This document shows positions 1 to 9,294 of a DNA stretch of 64,000 nt, piece after piece. Source of the stretch: Anaerococcus nagyae (lineage in GTDB: Bacteria; Bacillota; Clostridia; Tissierellales; Peptoniphilaceae); NCBI RefSeq assembly GCF_017874535.1, contig NZ_JAGGLS010000009.1, positions 1 to 64,000 on the forward strand. Direction: 5' to 3'. Each line of letters starts with the position of its first letter. Position 1 is the first letter of the stretch. The notes beneath the pieces are model-generated. The model made no database searches, had not been told where the DNA came from, and worked only from the letters and a program-made list of their open reading frames with translations. The position numbers were made by a program, and so were the translations under genes.

Positions 1-156
1 TTAGAAGAAGGCGTAGAAATGGTAATGCCAGGAGACAACGCAACATTTAAAATCAGCCTACAAAAACCAATAGCCCTAGAAGAAGGACTAAGATTCGCAG
101 TACGTGAAGGTGGTAGAACAGTAGCATCAGGTGTTGTTACTAAGGTTATTAAATAA
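1..156 (+). CDS. tuf: Elongation factor Tu, C-terminal end (partial)
   Basis: Open from the first base to TAA at 154-156 (51 residues). The translation contains MPGDN and ends [19 protein letters not shown], the C-terminal end of domain III of EF-Tu, the GTPase that delivers aminoacyl-tRNA to the ribosome. The start lies outside the window. A strong hairpin terminator follows 25 bases later, so tuf is the last gene of its transcription unit. Identity is clear from near-invariant residues. Confidence 0.96.
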   Translation, partial: LEEGVEMVMPGDNATFKISLQKPIALEEGLRFAVREGGRTVASGVVTKVIK

Positions 157-181
157 TTTTATACAATATAATTATTTTATT

Positions 182-211
182 AAAAGAGCAGAATAATTTC
201 TGCTCTTTTTT
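182..211 (+). terminator. Rho-independent terminator of tuf
   Basis: An 11-bp stem (AAAGAGCAGAA with TTCTGCTCTTT) around a short loop, ending in a run of T. Confidence 0.9.
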
Positions 212-694
212 GTATAAAATAATAAACTAAATTTATATAAAACATACAGAAATACTTTTATTTGCAAATATAAAATTAAAAAAGGGTAAAAATTAAACTA
301 AGATAATTTGGACTTTTACCTTAGCTATAATTATAGTTGTAATAATTTAGCTTTAAAATATCATAAAAAGATACATCTATTACAGGTTTTAGAAGGAGTC
401 CTAGTATAAAAAAATTAGTTAAATTGTAAATACACTAATTTCTATACTGAAAAAAGTATTACCAATACTAGTCATTATATTTACATGGTTATTAAAAATA
501 TTTATGTATATTTTAATCACAATAAAGATAAAAAAGAAGTTAGATGAATTTCAAAAATGAGAGAATTATTAGAAAAAATCTGTTTAAGTTTTTCTAGAGT
601 TACTTTAGCAATAGTCTATTAATAGATAGTGTATACATATTATCAATTATTGATTATAGTGATTATTAAAGTATACTAAACTCTTGGAGGATTT
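212..694. other. 483-base gap with no convincing gene; possible decayed reading frame
   Basis: Very AT-rich with stops in all frames. Around 485-545 a short frame beginning MVIKNIYVYFNHNK runs 20 codons to a TGA. A further fragment (MRELLEKICLSFSRVTLAIVY) lies in a nearby frame at about 557-620. Together they could be the remains of a decayed protein gene, perhaps a transposase tail, but I cannot name the family. The last part holds the promoter area and Shine-Dalgarno of the next gene. Confidence 0.3.
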
Positions 695-1933
695 ATGAGT
701 AAAAAATCAATAGTGATAATGTTAGCATATGTAGGAATCATTACCGGAGCGGGACTAGCTTCTGGACAAGAGATCTTACAGTATTTTGTATCCCTAGGAA
801 TACCTGGACTTATAGGAGCGGGTGCAATAGGAATTTTACATATATTATTTGGAGGCATACTCTTACAGTTAGGTTCAATGTATTTAGCAACTAATCATGA
901 AGATGTTTTTGATCAAGTAACAAATAAATACGTAGCAAAATTTATGGACTTAGGTCTAATATTTAATTGCTTTGTAATGGGTTTTGTTATGATAGCTGGT
1001 GCAGGAAGTAACCTAAATCAAGCTTTTGGCATAGATAAATGGATAGGTCAATTGATTTGCACTTTTTTGATAATATTTGTTGGTATGCTTGATTTTGAAA
1101 AAGTTTCTAAGATTATAGGCTCTTTTACACCTATTATAATCACTTTTGTTTTAATAGGTGCTATATATACATTCACCAATTCAAACCCAAATTGGGATTA
1201 TTTAAATACAGTAGCAACTAGTTTACCATCTAATTTTAGCAATGTTCCACTATCTGTATTCAATTATTTTGGTCTTTGTATGATGTGCAGTGTATCAATG
1301 GGATTTGTACTAGGTGGAGAAGAGATGAATCCTAGCGAAGCTGGCTTGGGTGGACTTCTAGGAGGAGCTATCTCAGGTATACTTGGTTTACTAGTTGCCT
1401 TTACTATATTTATTAGAATTGATGAAGTAGGACAACTAGATATACCAGTGTTATATATATTAGAAGATATTCATCCAGTATTAGGAGTTTTAATGGCCAT
1501 TACAATCTTTGGTATGATATTTAATACTGCAATATCACTTTTCTACTCCCTATCAAGAAGATTTTCTAAAGGAGATGAAAATAAGTTTAGAAAGATGCTT
1601 ATAGTAATAACTTTAGCAGCATTTGCACTAAGTTTTGGTGGATTTAAAAAATTAGTATCTACTTTTTATCCAATCATTGGCTATATTGGTATAGCTCTTA
1701 TGATTTTATTACTAGTGGCTTGGTTTAGAGATAGGCAGTCAATAAAATATGAAAATTACAAAAGAGTTGGCATAAACCATTATATGAGAAAGAAAATGGA
1801 TGATAATGAAGACTTTAGTAGAGAAGACGAAAAAAAATTAAAAAAATTAATAGATAGATCTAATATAGATAATGAACAGATGCAAGAAGTAGCTGAAGAA
1901 TATGTTCAAAAAGAGTTAGAGGATGAAGAATAG
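695..1933 (+). CDS. YkvI-family integral membrane protein (putative transporter)
   Basis: A 412-residue very hydrophobic protein with about ten membrane segments over residues 1-345 and a charged cytoplasmic tail (residues 350-412, rich in K, D and E). The N-terminus, with ITGAGLASGQEILQYF, is typical of the YkvI family, which has the general fold of sodium-dependent APC/NSS transporters. No substrate is established. The ATG is set by GGAGG at 686-690. It stands alone between an empty upstream gap and its own terminator, so context does not suggest a substrate. Confidence 0.75.
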   Translation: MSKKSIVIMLAYVGIITGAGLASGQEILQYFVSLGIPGLIGAGAIGILHILFGGILLQLGSMYLATNHEDVFDQVTNKYVAKFMDLGLIFNCFVMGFVMIAGAGSNLNQAFGIDKWIGQLICTFLIIFVGMLDFEKVSKIIGSFTPIIITFVLIGAIYTFTNSNPNWDYLNTVATSLPSNFSNVPLSVFNYFGLCMMCSVSMGFVLGGEEMNPSEAGLGGLLGGAISGILGLLVAFTIFIRIDEVGQLDIPVLYILEDIHPVLGVLMAITIFGMIFNTAISLFYSLSRRFSKGDENKFRKMLIVITLAAFALSFGGFKKLVSTFYPIIGYIGIALMILLLVAWFRDRQSIKYENYKRVGINHYMRKKMDDNEDFSREDEKKLKKLIDRSNIDNEQMQEVAEEYVQKELEDEE

Positions 1934-1966
1934 AACTGTGGGTCTTTATAGGCCTGCAGTTTTTTG
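1934..1966 (+). terminator. Rho-independent terminator of the YkvI gene
   Basis: A 9-bp stem (AACTGTGGG with CCTGCAGTT, two G-U pairs) followed by seven T. Confidence 0.8.
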
Positions 1967-1975
1967 TTTTTTATA

Positions 1976-2021
1976 TTGGTATATTAATATGGTTTGTAAA
2001 AGGGTAATAATATCCTATAAT
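1976..2021 (+). promoter_or_regulatory. Probable trehalose operon promoter with upstream TTGGTATATTAA motif
   Basis: TATAAT at 2016-2021 is preceded by TTGTAA at 1994-1999 (16-base spacer). TTGGTATATTAA at 1976-1987 lies just upstream. An almost identical string occurs before the next promoter at 5226, so it may be a shared operator. It loosely resembles the TTGTATA half-site of TreR operators, but no treR is in the window. Confidence 0.4.
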
Positions 2022-2046
2022 ATATATAATTATTTAAGGAGGTATT

Positions 2047-3492
2047 ATGAGAAAGTATATTGATGATGCTCGTAAACTTCATGAATATGTTGGCGGTGAC
2101 GAGAATATTTCTTCAGTAACTCATTGTGTTACTAGGATGCGCTTTGTATTAAACGAACCAGCCAAAGCAGAAATAGAAAAAATTGAAGCCTTACCATCAG
2201 TAAAGGGAAGTTTTACTCAAGCAGGACAGTTCCAAGTTATAATTGGCAATGACGTTGACCAGTTTTATAACGATTTTATGACGATTTCAAAAGCTAAGGA
2301 AGCTAGCAAGGATGAGGTAAAAGCAGATGCAAAGAAAAACCAAAACTGGTTACAGAGAGTTTCTGCAGTATTGGCAGAAATATTTGCACCACTTATACCT
2401 GCTATTATAGTAGGTGGCTTGCTTTTAGGATTAAGGAGTATCTTAGAACAGATACCTTTTGATAACCTAGGTGGACAAACAATTGTTGAGCATTCACAGT
2501 TTTGGTCAGGAACTAATGATTTCTTATGGCTAATATGTGAGGCTATTTTCCATTATTTACCTGTTGGTATTGTATGGTCTATTACTCGTAAAATGGGAAG
2601 TACACAAATACTTGGTATAGTATTAGGTATTTGTTTAGTTTCTCCTAATATATTAGCTAATGCATATACAATTGCAGAGGGTGGAGAAATACCTATTTGG
2701 GATTTTGGATCTTTTCAAATTCAAAGAGTAGGTTATCAAGCTCAAGTAATACCAGCTATGCTTGCAGGTTTTACCCTAGTTTATTTAGAAAGATTCTGGA
2801 AAAAACATATACACCAGTCAGTTTCAATGATATTTGTACCACTTCTATCCTTATTGCCAGCAGTTATACTTGCTCATACAATATTAGGCCCAATAGGTTG
2901 GAAGATAGGAACAGCTATCTCTAATGGAGTTTATGCAGGACTTACATCAAAGCTCAACTGGTTATTTGGTACTGTTTTTGGATTTTTCTATGCTCCACTA
3001 GTTATAACAGGGCTTCATCATATGACAAATGCCATAGACTTACAACTAGCCAGTGATTTTGGTGGCACTATACTTTGGCCAATGATTGCCCTATCAAATA
3101 TTGCACAAGCTTCTGCTGTGCTTGCAGTTATCTTTCTTCACAAAAATGATGAAGCAGAAAAGCAAATATCTGTACCAGCAGCAATATCAGCTTACTTAGG
3201 AGTAACAGAGCCAGCCTTATTTGGTATCAATATCAAATACGGATATCCATTTATGGCTGGCATGATAGGATCAGCTATTGCTGGAATGTTCTCTGTTCTT
3301 ACAAAAACAACTGCTTTTAATATAGGTATAGGAGGATTACCAGGATTACTATCTATTCAGTCTAGCTCATATATAACATTTATAATAGCTATGATCATTG
3401 CTATAGTAGTTCCAATTATTTTGACTGTAGTATTTAATAAGAAAAAAATGTTCCAGAATAAAATTGAATTTAAGACACCAAGTTTTAGTTAG
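2047..3492 (+). CDS. treB: PTS system trehalose-specific EIIBC component
   Basis: A 481-residue membrane permease that imports trehalose and phosphorylates it to trehalose 6-phosphate. The EIIB domain (about residues 1-90) carries the phosphorylated cysteine, C27, in THCVTRMRF. The EIIC domain (about 105-465) has roughly ten membrane segments and the conserved GITEPA-type loop, seen here as GVTEPALFGI. No EIIA domain is fused, so phosphate must come from a separate EIIA (glucose-type), as is usual for TreB. Shine-Dalgarno AAGGAGG sits just before the ATG. treC follows 9 bases later. Trehalose is assigned from family resemblance and the phosphotrehalase partner; sucrose-family PTS is the main alternative. 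Confidence 0.87.
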   Translation: MRKYIDDARKLHEYVGGDENISSVTHCVTRMRFVLNEPAKAEIEKIEALPSVKGSFTQAGQFQVIIGNDVDQFYNDFMTISKAKEASKDEVKADAKKNQNWLQRVSAVLAEIFAPLIPAIIVGGLLLGLRSILEQIPFDNLGGQTIVEHSQFWSGTNDFLWLICEAIFHYLPVGIVWSITRKMGSTQILGIVLGICLVSPNILANAYTIAEGGEIPIWDFGSFQIQRVGYQAQVIPAMLAGFTLVYLERFWKKHIHQSVSMIFVPLLSLLPAVILAHTILGPIGWKIGTAISNGVYAGLTSKLNWLFGTVFGFFYAPLVITGLHHMTNAIDLQLASDFGGTILWPMIALSNIAQASAVLAVIFLHKNDEAEKQISVPAAISAYLGVTEPALFGINIKYGYPFMAGMIGSAIAGMFSVLTKTTAFNIGIGGLPGLLSIQSSSYITFIIAMIIAIVVPIILTVVFNKKKMFQNKIEFKTPSFS

Positions 3493-3501
3493 GAAAAATT
3501 T

Positions 3502-5181
3502 ATGAATTTAGGAAAAAAAGTAATTTATCAAGTGTATCCTAGAAGCTTTAAGGATACCAGTGGTGATGGAATAGGAGACCTTAGAGGCATTGCTTCTAAG
3601 GCTTCTTATATTAAAGATTTGGGAGTAGATATGGTTTGGTTAAATCCATTCTTTATCTCTCCACAAAATGATAATGGTTACGATATAGCGGATTATTACC
3701 ATATAGATGAGAAATTTGGTAGTGAAGAAGATTTAGATTATTTAATAAAAATCTTTGAAGAAAATGGATTAGGACTCATGTTTGATATGGTATTTAATCA
3801 TACGTCAATAGAACACGAGTGGTTTAAAAGAGCCTTAGCAGGAGATAGGTACTATCAAGATTTTTATTATATAAGAGATCCAAAAGAAGATGGATCACTT
3901 CCTACAAATTGGGAGTCTAAATTTACTGGAGATGCTTGGGCACCATTTGGAAATACTGGTAAGTACTATCTATGCTTATACGATAAAACTCAAGCAGACC
4001 TAAATTGGCATAATCCAAATGTTAGAAAAGAATTATTTAAGATAGTGAATTATTGGATAGATAGAGGTATCAAAGGCTTTAGATTTGATGTGTTAAATGT
4101 AATAGGTAAAGATCAGCTTTTAAAAGATAGTACTGGAAATATTGTAGAAGAAAAAGCTTTATATACAGATACTCCTATAGTTCATAAATGGATAAGAGAG
4201 CTTAACCAAAATACATTTGGTCGACATGAAGATATCATAACAGTAGGAGAGATGAGCTCTACAAATATTAAAAATTCTATTATGTATTCCAATAATGATA
4301 ACACAGAACTTTCCATGGTATTTAGCTTTCATCATCTTAAAGTTGACTATGAAAATGGAGATAAATGGACAGACTATGCCTTTGACTTTAAAAAAATAAA
4401 AGAAATTTTAAATGAGTGGCAGGTAGGCATGGAAGATGGTGGAGGTTGGAATGCTCTATTTTGGAATAATCATGACCAACCAAGAGCTAATAATAGATTT
4501 GGAGATGTAAAAAACTACCCATACGAAACAGCAACTATGCTTGCTCAAACTATGCATATGATGAGAGGAACACCATATATTTATATGGGAGAAGAAATAG
4601 GTATGAGTGACCCAAACTATGATTCAATAGACGATTACAAGGATATAGAAAGTCATAATGCCTATGAAATGCTTATAAAAGAAGGAAAATCTAGTGAAGA
4701 AGCCTTCTATATAATTAGCAAAAAATCAAGAGACAACTCTAGAACACCTATGCAATGGGATAGTAGCGAGAATGCTGGATTTTCAAATATAAAGCCTTGG
4801 CTTAGAGTAAATAGTAACTATAGACAGATCAATGTAGAAAGTGCATTAAGCAATAAAAATTCAGTCTATTATTACTATAAAGAACTTATTGAACTAAGAA
4901 AAGAAAAAGACATAATATCCGATGGGTCATATACTCCAATTCTGGAAGATCATCCAAGGGTTTTTGCATATTTGCGTAAATATAAGGATCAAGTTTTAAT
5001 AAATTTAAATAATTTCTATAAAGAAGAAGTGGAGATTGACTTATCAGCAATACTTCCAGATTATAAAGACTTTTCATATCTTTTAGGTAATTATGGTAAT
5101 AGAGAAATGAAAGAAAAAATAATATTACGAGCTTACGAATCTATATCTTTTATAAAATTTATAAAGGATAGTAACATTTGA
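3502..5181 (+). CDS. treC: Alpha,alpha-phosphotrehalase (GH13)
   Basis: A 559-residue cytoplasmic GH13 enzyme that hydrolyses trehalose 6-phosphate to glucose and glucose 6-phosphate. The N-terminus VIYQVYPRSFKDTSGDGIGD and FDMVFNHTS are typical of the oligo-1,6-glucosidase/TreC subfamily. Catalytic residues are present: nucleophile D196 (GFRFDV), acid/base E250 (VGEMSS) and D325 (NNHDQPR). Length matches TreC. It is co-transcribed with treB, which supplies its substrate and separates it from oligo-glucosidases of similar sequence. The C-terminal domain contains YLLGNYGNRE, a segment shared with the degenerate relative at 14823-15890. Confidence 0.9.
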   Translation: MNLGKKVIYQVYPRSFKDTSGDGIGDLRGIASKASYIKDLGVDMVWLNPFFISPQNDNGYDIADYYHIDEKFGSEEDLDYLIKIFEENGLGLMFDMVFNHTSIEHEWFKRALAGDRYYQDFYYIRDPKEDGSLPTNWESKFTGDAWAPFGNTGKYYLCLYDKTQADLNWHNPNVRKELFKIVNYWIDRGIKGFRFDVLNVIGKDQLLKDSTGNIVEEKALYTDTPIVHKWIRELNQNTFGRHEDIITVGEMSSTNIKNSIMYSNNDNTELSMVFSFHHLKVDYENGDKWTDYAFDFKKIKEILNEWQVGMEDGGGWNALFWNNHDQPRANNRFGDVKNYPYETATMLAQTMHMMRGTPYIYMGEEIGMSDPNYDSIDDYKDIESHNAYEMLIKEGKSSEEAFYIISKKSRDNSRTPMQWDSSENAGFSNIKPWLRVNSNYRQINVESALSNKNSVYYYYKELIELRKEKDIISDGSYTPILEDHPRVFAYLRKYKDQVLINLNNFYKEEVEIDLSAILPDYKDFSYLLGNYGNREMKEKIILRAYESISFIKFIKDSNI

Positions 5182-5225
5182 GAAACTATATGATTATCAA
5201 TATATATTAAGGATTTTTATATATT

Positions 5226-5252
5226 TTGGTATATTTAAGAAAGTGATATAAT
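5226..5252 (+). promoter_or_regulatory. Extended -10 promoter before the broken surface-protein gene
   Basis: TGATATAAT at 5244-5252 fits TGnTATAAT. The motif TTGGTATATTTA at 5226-5237 repeats the string found upstream of treB. Confidence 0.4.
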
Positions 5253-5299
5253 AATATCGATAAATAAATATATAAGCTTAAAAAGAATAGTGAAGTACT

Positions 5300-6048
5300 A
5301 TGAAAACAAATAAATCTAATAAAAAATCTGTAACAATCTTATCGTTAGCTATGATTTTATCTTTACCGATTACTAGTCATGCTGATGGACAAGCAAATCA
5401 AAACAATCATTTAAATATTCAAGGTTGTTGTCCTAGAGAGATTACATCTAAAAGCTAAAAGATGAATCAACACATAATTTTAATGAAGAAAAAGGTTCCT
5501 TCCAAGAACATCACGTATATATAACAAAAGATGAAAATGGCAAAGAAATAACACGTGAAAAAGTAGATGGTAAAGAAAGTGAAGGAACAATCCACGAATT
5601 CTACAACACAGGTAAAAAAGAAAAAGATGGATATAAATTTGTACGTACAGAAGATGCAAAGAATACTCCAATAGTAAATGAAGACGGAAGTGAATCAGCA
5701 GGCAATTATGTACCAGGCAAAAAACAAGAAATCACTTATGTATACGAAAAAACAGTAAAAACGCCAGTAAAACCTTCCAAGCCAGAAAATCAAGGTGTTC
5801 CATTAACTCCATTGGAACCAGCAGATTCAGTTGATCCAGAAGTTTCAGAAACTCATGAAAAAACTGAAGTTATAAAAGTTCCAAGGGCTCCTCAAAAAGT
5901 AGAAAAAGCTATTACTAGAAAATCTAATAACAAATCTAACAATCCAAAAACAGGAGTAGGATCTTCAGCAGGTATAGTTGGTGTAGCAATTTCTTCAATA
6001 CTTGCAAGTCTTGGATTAGGTAAAAAGAAAAAAGAAGATGAAAACTAA
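5300..6048 (+). pseudogene. Broken wall-anchored surface protein (signal peptide plus MucBP-like repeat plus NPKTG anchor)
   Basis: An ATG at 5300 opens a 52-codon frame with a signal peptide (basic start, hydrophobic core, SHA cleavage site) that ends at TAA 5456-5458. A second frame, open from 5452, then runs without an ATG through a MucBP-like repeat (EHHVYITKDENGKE ... GKKQEITYVYEKTV), a proline-rich linker, the anchor SNNPKTGVG, a hydrophobic segment and a KKKK tail. The two parts lie in different frames and the usual large ectodomain is missing, so an internal deletion and frameshift is the simplest reading. ATG 5812 could only yield the last 78 residues, without a signal peptide. The anchor resembles those of the two proteins at 61-64 kb. 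Confidence 0.75.
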
Positions 6049-6075
6049 ATAAAAACTGAATAACAAATTTATTTC

Positions 6076-6106
6076 AAGAGGCTCTCTAATAGAGTCTCTT
6101 CTTTTT
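6076..6106 (+). terminator. Rho-independent terminator
   Basis: A 10-bp stem (AAGAGGCTCT with AGAGTCTCTT, one G-U) followed by a T-rich tail. Confidence 0.8.
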
Positions 6107-6156
6107 ATTATAAATGCTTATTGATGCATTCATTAAAAATATATTATGCAATCGAT

Positions 6157-6185
6157 TTGACAAATAATTTATTATCTATTACAAT
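6157..6185 (+). promoter_or_regulatory. Promoter of the riboflavin operon
   Basis: TTGACA at 6157-6162 and TACAAT at 6180-6185 with a 17-base spacer. It ends about 20 bases before the FMN aptamer. Confidence 0.65.
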
Positions 6186-6207
6186 ATAATTGTAAATTAA
6201 ATATCAA

Positions 6208-6316
6208 ATTCTTCAGGGCGGAGTGCAAGTCTCCACCGGCAGTAAAGTCTGCGAGCGTAAGCTGATTAGGCGTGATTCCTAAACCGACAGTTATAGTCTG
6301 GATGAGAGAAGAAATA
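6208..6316 (+). ncRNA. FMN riboswitch (RFN element)
   Basis: Contains the RFN landmarks in order: AGGGCGG with CTCCACCGGC, the GTCTGCGAGC region, GATTAGGCGTGATTCCTAAACC (shown here split as GATTAGGCGTG and ATTCCTAAACC), CCGACAGTTATAGTCTGG, and the closing GATGAGAGAAGAA. It precedes ribD and is followed by a terminator hairpin. FMN binding should therefore favour premature termination of rib transcription. Confidence 0.95.
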
Positions 6317-6358
6317 TAAAAGTAATACCGTGTGTATTACTTATAATCTCACTATTTA

Positions 6359-6383
6359 AGTCCCTGAGTTTAGGGGCTTTTTT
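6359..6383 (+). terminator. Riboswitch-controlled terminator before ribD
   Basis: AGTCCCT pairs with AGGGGCT and is followed by six T. It sits between the FMN aptamer and the ribD Shine-Dalgarno, as expected for transcription attenuation. Confidence 0.8.
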
Positions 6384-6411
6384 AATTGCCTGAAGCTTAT
6401 AAGGAGGCAAG

Positions 6412-7485
6412 ATGAATGATGAAAAATTAATGAGAAGGACTTTCGAACTTGCAAAAAAAGGTGAAGGAAAAGTTCTAACAAATCCTTTGGTTGGAGCTGT
6501 AGTTGTAAAAGATGGAAGGATCATAGGAGAAGGTTATCACCATAATTATGGAAATATTCATGCAGAAAAAGATGCATTTAATAACCTTACTGAAGATGCC
6601 AAGGGTGCAAGCTTATACGTGAACTTAGAGCCTTGTTCTCACCAAGGGAAACAACCACCATGTGTTGATGAAGTTATAAGACAAGGTATTAGTAAGGTCT
6701 ATATTTCAAATCTTGATACCAATCCTAAGGTAGATAGTATAGAAAAGCTTAAAGGTCATAATATAGAAGTTCATAGCGGCATACTTGAAGAAGAGGGAAA
6801 AAAGTTAAACGAAGTATTTTTTTATAATATGAAATATAATAGGCCTTTTGTTTCCTTAAAGTATGCTATGACTTTAGATGGAAAAATTGCTTGTGCTAAT
6901 GGTGATTCTAAATGGATTAGCAATGAAAAATCTAGAGAGTATGTCCACAAATTACGTAGCAAATACGATGCGATTATAGTAGGTAAGGCTACAGCTATAC
7001 ATGATAATCCTTCCCTTAATTCTCGAATAGAAGCTGGCATAGATCCTGTTAGGATAATAATAGATAGTGAACTAGAACTACCAATGGATTTAAAGGTATT
7101 TGATCTAGAGTCTGATAAAAAGACTTACGTAGCAACTTGTTCAGATAAAGAAAATCCTTACAAAGCAGATTTAATCAGATGTAAGGAAAAGAATGGAAAA
7201 GTAGATATTAATGATTTACTAGAAAAGCTTTATGCTATGAATATAGGTTCAATATTAGTAGAAGGTGGATCCCATATAAATAATGCTTTTCTAGAAGCTG
7301 GTCTAGTAGACAGGATTTATGAGTTTATTAGTCCAAAAATCATTTCTGGGGAAAGGTCTATTTCTCCTTTTACTGGAAAGGGATGCGAATTTATGAGTGA
7401 TGCTTATAATTTTGAGATAGAGGATATAAATAGATTTGATACTGACATTTTGATAGAGGCAAAGAATGTTCACTGGAATATCTGA
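6412..7485 (+). CDS. ribD: Bifunctional riboflavin deaminase/reductase RibD
   Basis: A 357-residue enzyme carrying out the second and third steps from GTP in riboflavin synthesis: deamination of the diaminopyrimidine, then NADPH-dependent ribosyl reduction. The deaminase domain (about 1-145) has the zinc ligands H50 (HAE, with proton-shuttle E52), C75 (EPCSH) and C84 (PPC). The reductase domain (about 146-357) begins RPFVSLKYAMTLDGKIA and has LVEGGSHINNAFL. Shine-Dalgarno AAGGAGG precedes the ATG. It is the first gene behind the FMN riboswitch and overlaps ribE by 20 bases. Confidence 0.96.
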   Translation: MNDEKLMRRTFELAKKGEGKVLTNPLVGAVVVKDGRIIGEGYHHNYGNIHAEKDAFNNLTEDAKGASLYVNLEPCSHQGKQPPCVDEVIRQGISKVYISNLDTNPKVDSIEKLKGHNIEVHSGILEEEGKKLNEVFFYNMKYNRPFVSLKYAMTLDGKIACANGDSKWISNEKSREYVHKLRSKYDAIIVGKATAIHDNPSLNSRIEAGIDPVRIIIDSELELPMDLKVFDLESDKKTYVATCSDKENPYKADLIRCKEKNGKVDINDLLEKLYAMNIGSILVEGGSHINNAFLEAGLVDRIYEFISPKIISGERSISPFTGKGCEFMSDAYNFEIEDINRFDTDILIEAKNVHWNI

Positions 7486-8083
7486 AGAAATAGGAGAGGT
7501 TGTAGCTTTTACTCAAAAATCTGACCATGTAAGTGTAGAGGTTAAAGCAAGTAAAGTTCTAGAGGGAATAAAGATGGGGGACTCTATAATGACTGATGGA
7601 GTTTGCCTAACTGTTACGTCTTTTACTGATAAATCTTATACAGCTGATATAATGAATGAATCCTTAAAAGTTACTAAATTTGATAGGTCTATCTTATCAA
7701 AAAAGGTTAATCTTGAAAGAGCTATGAGAATAAACTCTAGGCTTGATGGACACATAGTTCAAGGTCATGTAGATGGTAAAGGAAGCATAATAGCTATAAA
7801 TAAGAATGTATTTAGGATAAAGACAGATAGAGAAGTGTCAAAATATATAGTAAAAAAAGGATCAGTTGCCATTGATGGCATATCACTTACCGTATCAATG
7901 GTAGATAAGGATATTTTTGAAGTTTCTCTTATTCCAGAAACATTGGAAGCGACGACTTTTAAATACAAGAAGATAAATGATTCAGTTAATATAGAAACTG
8001 ATATTATAGGAAGATATATAGAAAAATTGACAGAAGATAAAGAAAGGGTGGACAAAAACTTTTTATTAGAAAATGGTTTTTAA
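7466..8083 (+). CDS. ribE: Riboflavin synthase alpha subunit
   Basis: A 205-residue protein that dismutates two molecules of 6,7-dimethyl-8-ribityllumazine to riboflavin. It opens with the family signature MFTGI and has two lumazine-binding repeats (about 1-95 and 96-190), each with a GDS/GSVAIDGISLT-type stretch. The start lies inside the end of ribD and is fixed by the conserved MFTGI. It is followed 5 bases later by ribBA. Confidence 0.95.
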   Translation: MFTGISEEIGEVVAFTQKSDHVSVEVKASKVLEGIKMGDSIMTDGVCLTVTSFTDKSYTADIMNESLKVTKFDRSILSKKVNLERAMRINSRLDGHIVQGHVDGKGSIIAINKNVFRIKTDREVSKYIVKKGSVAIDGISLTVSMVDKDIFEVSLIPETLEATTFKYKKINDSVNIETDIIGRYIEKLTEDKERVDKNFLLENGF

Positions 8084-8088
8084 AGATT

Positions 8089-9294
8089 ATGGAAGAAATA
8101 TTACAAGCACTAAGAAATAATGAAATAATAATAGTCACAGATGATGAAGATAGAGAAAATGAGGCAGACCTTATCTGTGCAGGTGAAAACGTAACAGGAG
8201 AGATGATCAATCTAATGGCTTGCTACGGGAAAGGGCTTATCTGTACACCTATTGGCAGCAAAGTTGCTGAAAGATTAAATCTAGAGCCAATGGTAGCTAC
8301 AAATACTGACAATCATTCTACAGCTTTTACAGTGTCTATAGACCATGTTGATACTACAACAGGAATATCAGCATATGAAAGAGCAGATACTATCAGAAGC
8401 CTAAGTGAACTATCTACTAAGCCAAGTGACTTGAGACGACCAGGCCATGTATTTCCACTAGTTGCAAGAGAAGGTGGAGTTTTAGTTAGAGATGGACACA
8501 CAGAAGCAACAATTGACCTTATGCAACTTGCTGGATTAGAAGAAGTTGGAATTTGCTGTGAAATAATGGCAGATGATGGTCATATGTTAAAAGGTCAAGC
8601 AGTTAAAGATCTAGCAGAAAAGCTTGGACTTAAAATGACAAGTGTTGAAGCCATAAAGGAATATAAGCTAGAAAAACTTCGTAAGGAAGAAAAGTTAATA
8701 GAACAAACAGATGTTATAAATCTACCTACAGACTATGGAACATTTAAGGCTCTAAGTTTTCTAGATAAAGAAAATGGAGAAGAACATATAGCACTTATAA
8801 AAGGGGATATAAACAAAGAAGACGTTTTATGTAGGGTACATTCTGAATGTCTAACAGGAGATGTATTTGGATCACACCGTTGTGATTGTGGATCACAATT
8901 ACATAAGTCCTTAGAAATGATAGAAAAAGAAGGATCTGGAGTTTTAGTTTATCTAAGGCAGGAAGGTAGAGGTATTGGTTTATTTAATAAAATTAAAGCC
9001 TACAAACTTCAAGAAGAAGGTTATGATACTGTAGATGCCAATATTAAGTTAGGCTTTCCTGCAGACATGAGAAATTATAGGGTAGCTGCAGATATTCTAG
9101 AAGAACTTGGGGTAAAATCTGTAAGACTTCTTACAAATAATCCTGATAAAATTGAGCAAATAGAAAAATATAATATAAAAGTAAATAATAGAGTTCCAAT
9201 AGAAATTCATTCTAATGATATTGATAAAATATACCTAAAAACAAAAGCTGATAGAATGAGACATGACCTAAAAGAATTTAAAGGAGCAAACTAA
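8089..9294 (+). CDS. ribBA: Bifunctional DHBP synthase / GTP cyclohydrolase II
   Basis: A 401-residue fusion that feeds both branches of riboflavin synthesis. The N-terminal DHBP synthase (about 1-200) has the acidic loop [11 protein letters not shown] and HTEATIDLM, and makes the four-carbon unit from ribulose 5-phosphate. The C-terminal GTP cyclohydrolase II (about 205-401) has zinc cysteines C254, C265 and C267 in [19 protein letters not shown] and the [11 protein letters not shown] motif. Both sets of key residues are intact, unlike some RibBA proteins that have lost one activity. Confidence 0.96.
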   Translation: MEEILQALRNNEIIIVTDDEDRENEADLICAGENVTGEMINLMACYGKGLICTPIGSKVAERLNLEPMVATNTDNHSTAFTVSIDHVDTTTGISAYERADTIRSLSELSTKPSDLRRPGHVFPLVAREGGVLVRDGHTEATIDLMQLAGLEEVGICCEIMADDGHMLKGQAVKDLAEKLGLKMTSVEAIKEYKLEKLRKEEKLIEQTDVINLPTDYGTFKALSFLDKENGEEHIALIKGDINKEDVLCRVHSECLTGDVFGSHRCDCGSQLHKSLEMIEKEGSGVLVYLRQEGRGIGLFNKIKAYKLQEEGYDTVDANIKLGFPADMRNYRVAADILEELGVKSVRLLTNNPDKIEQIEKYNIKVNNRVPIEIHSNDIDKIYLKTKADRMRHDLKEFKGAN

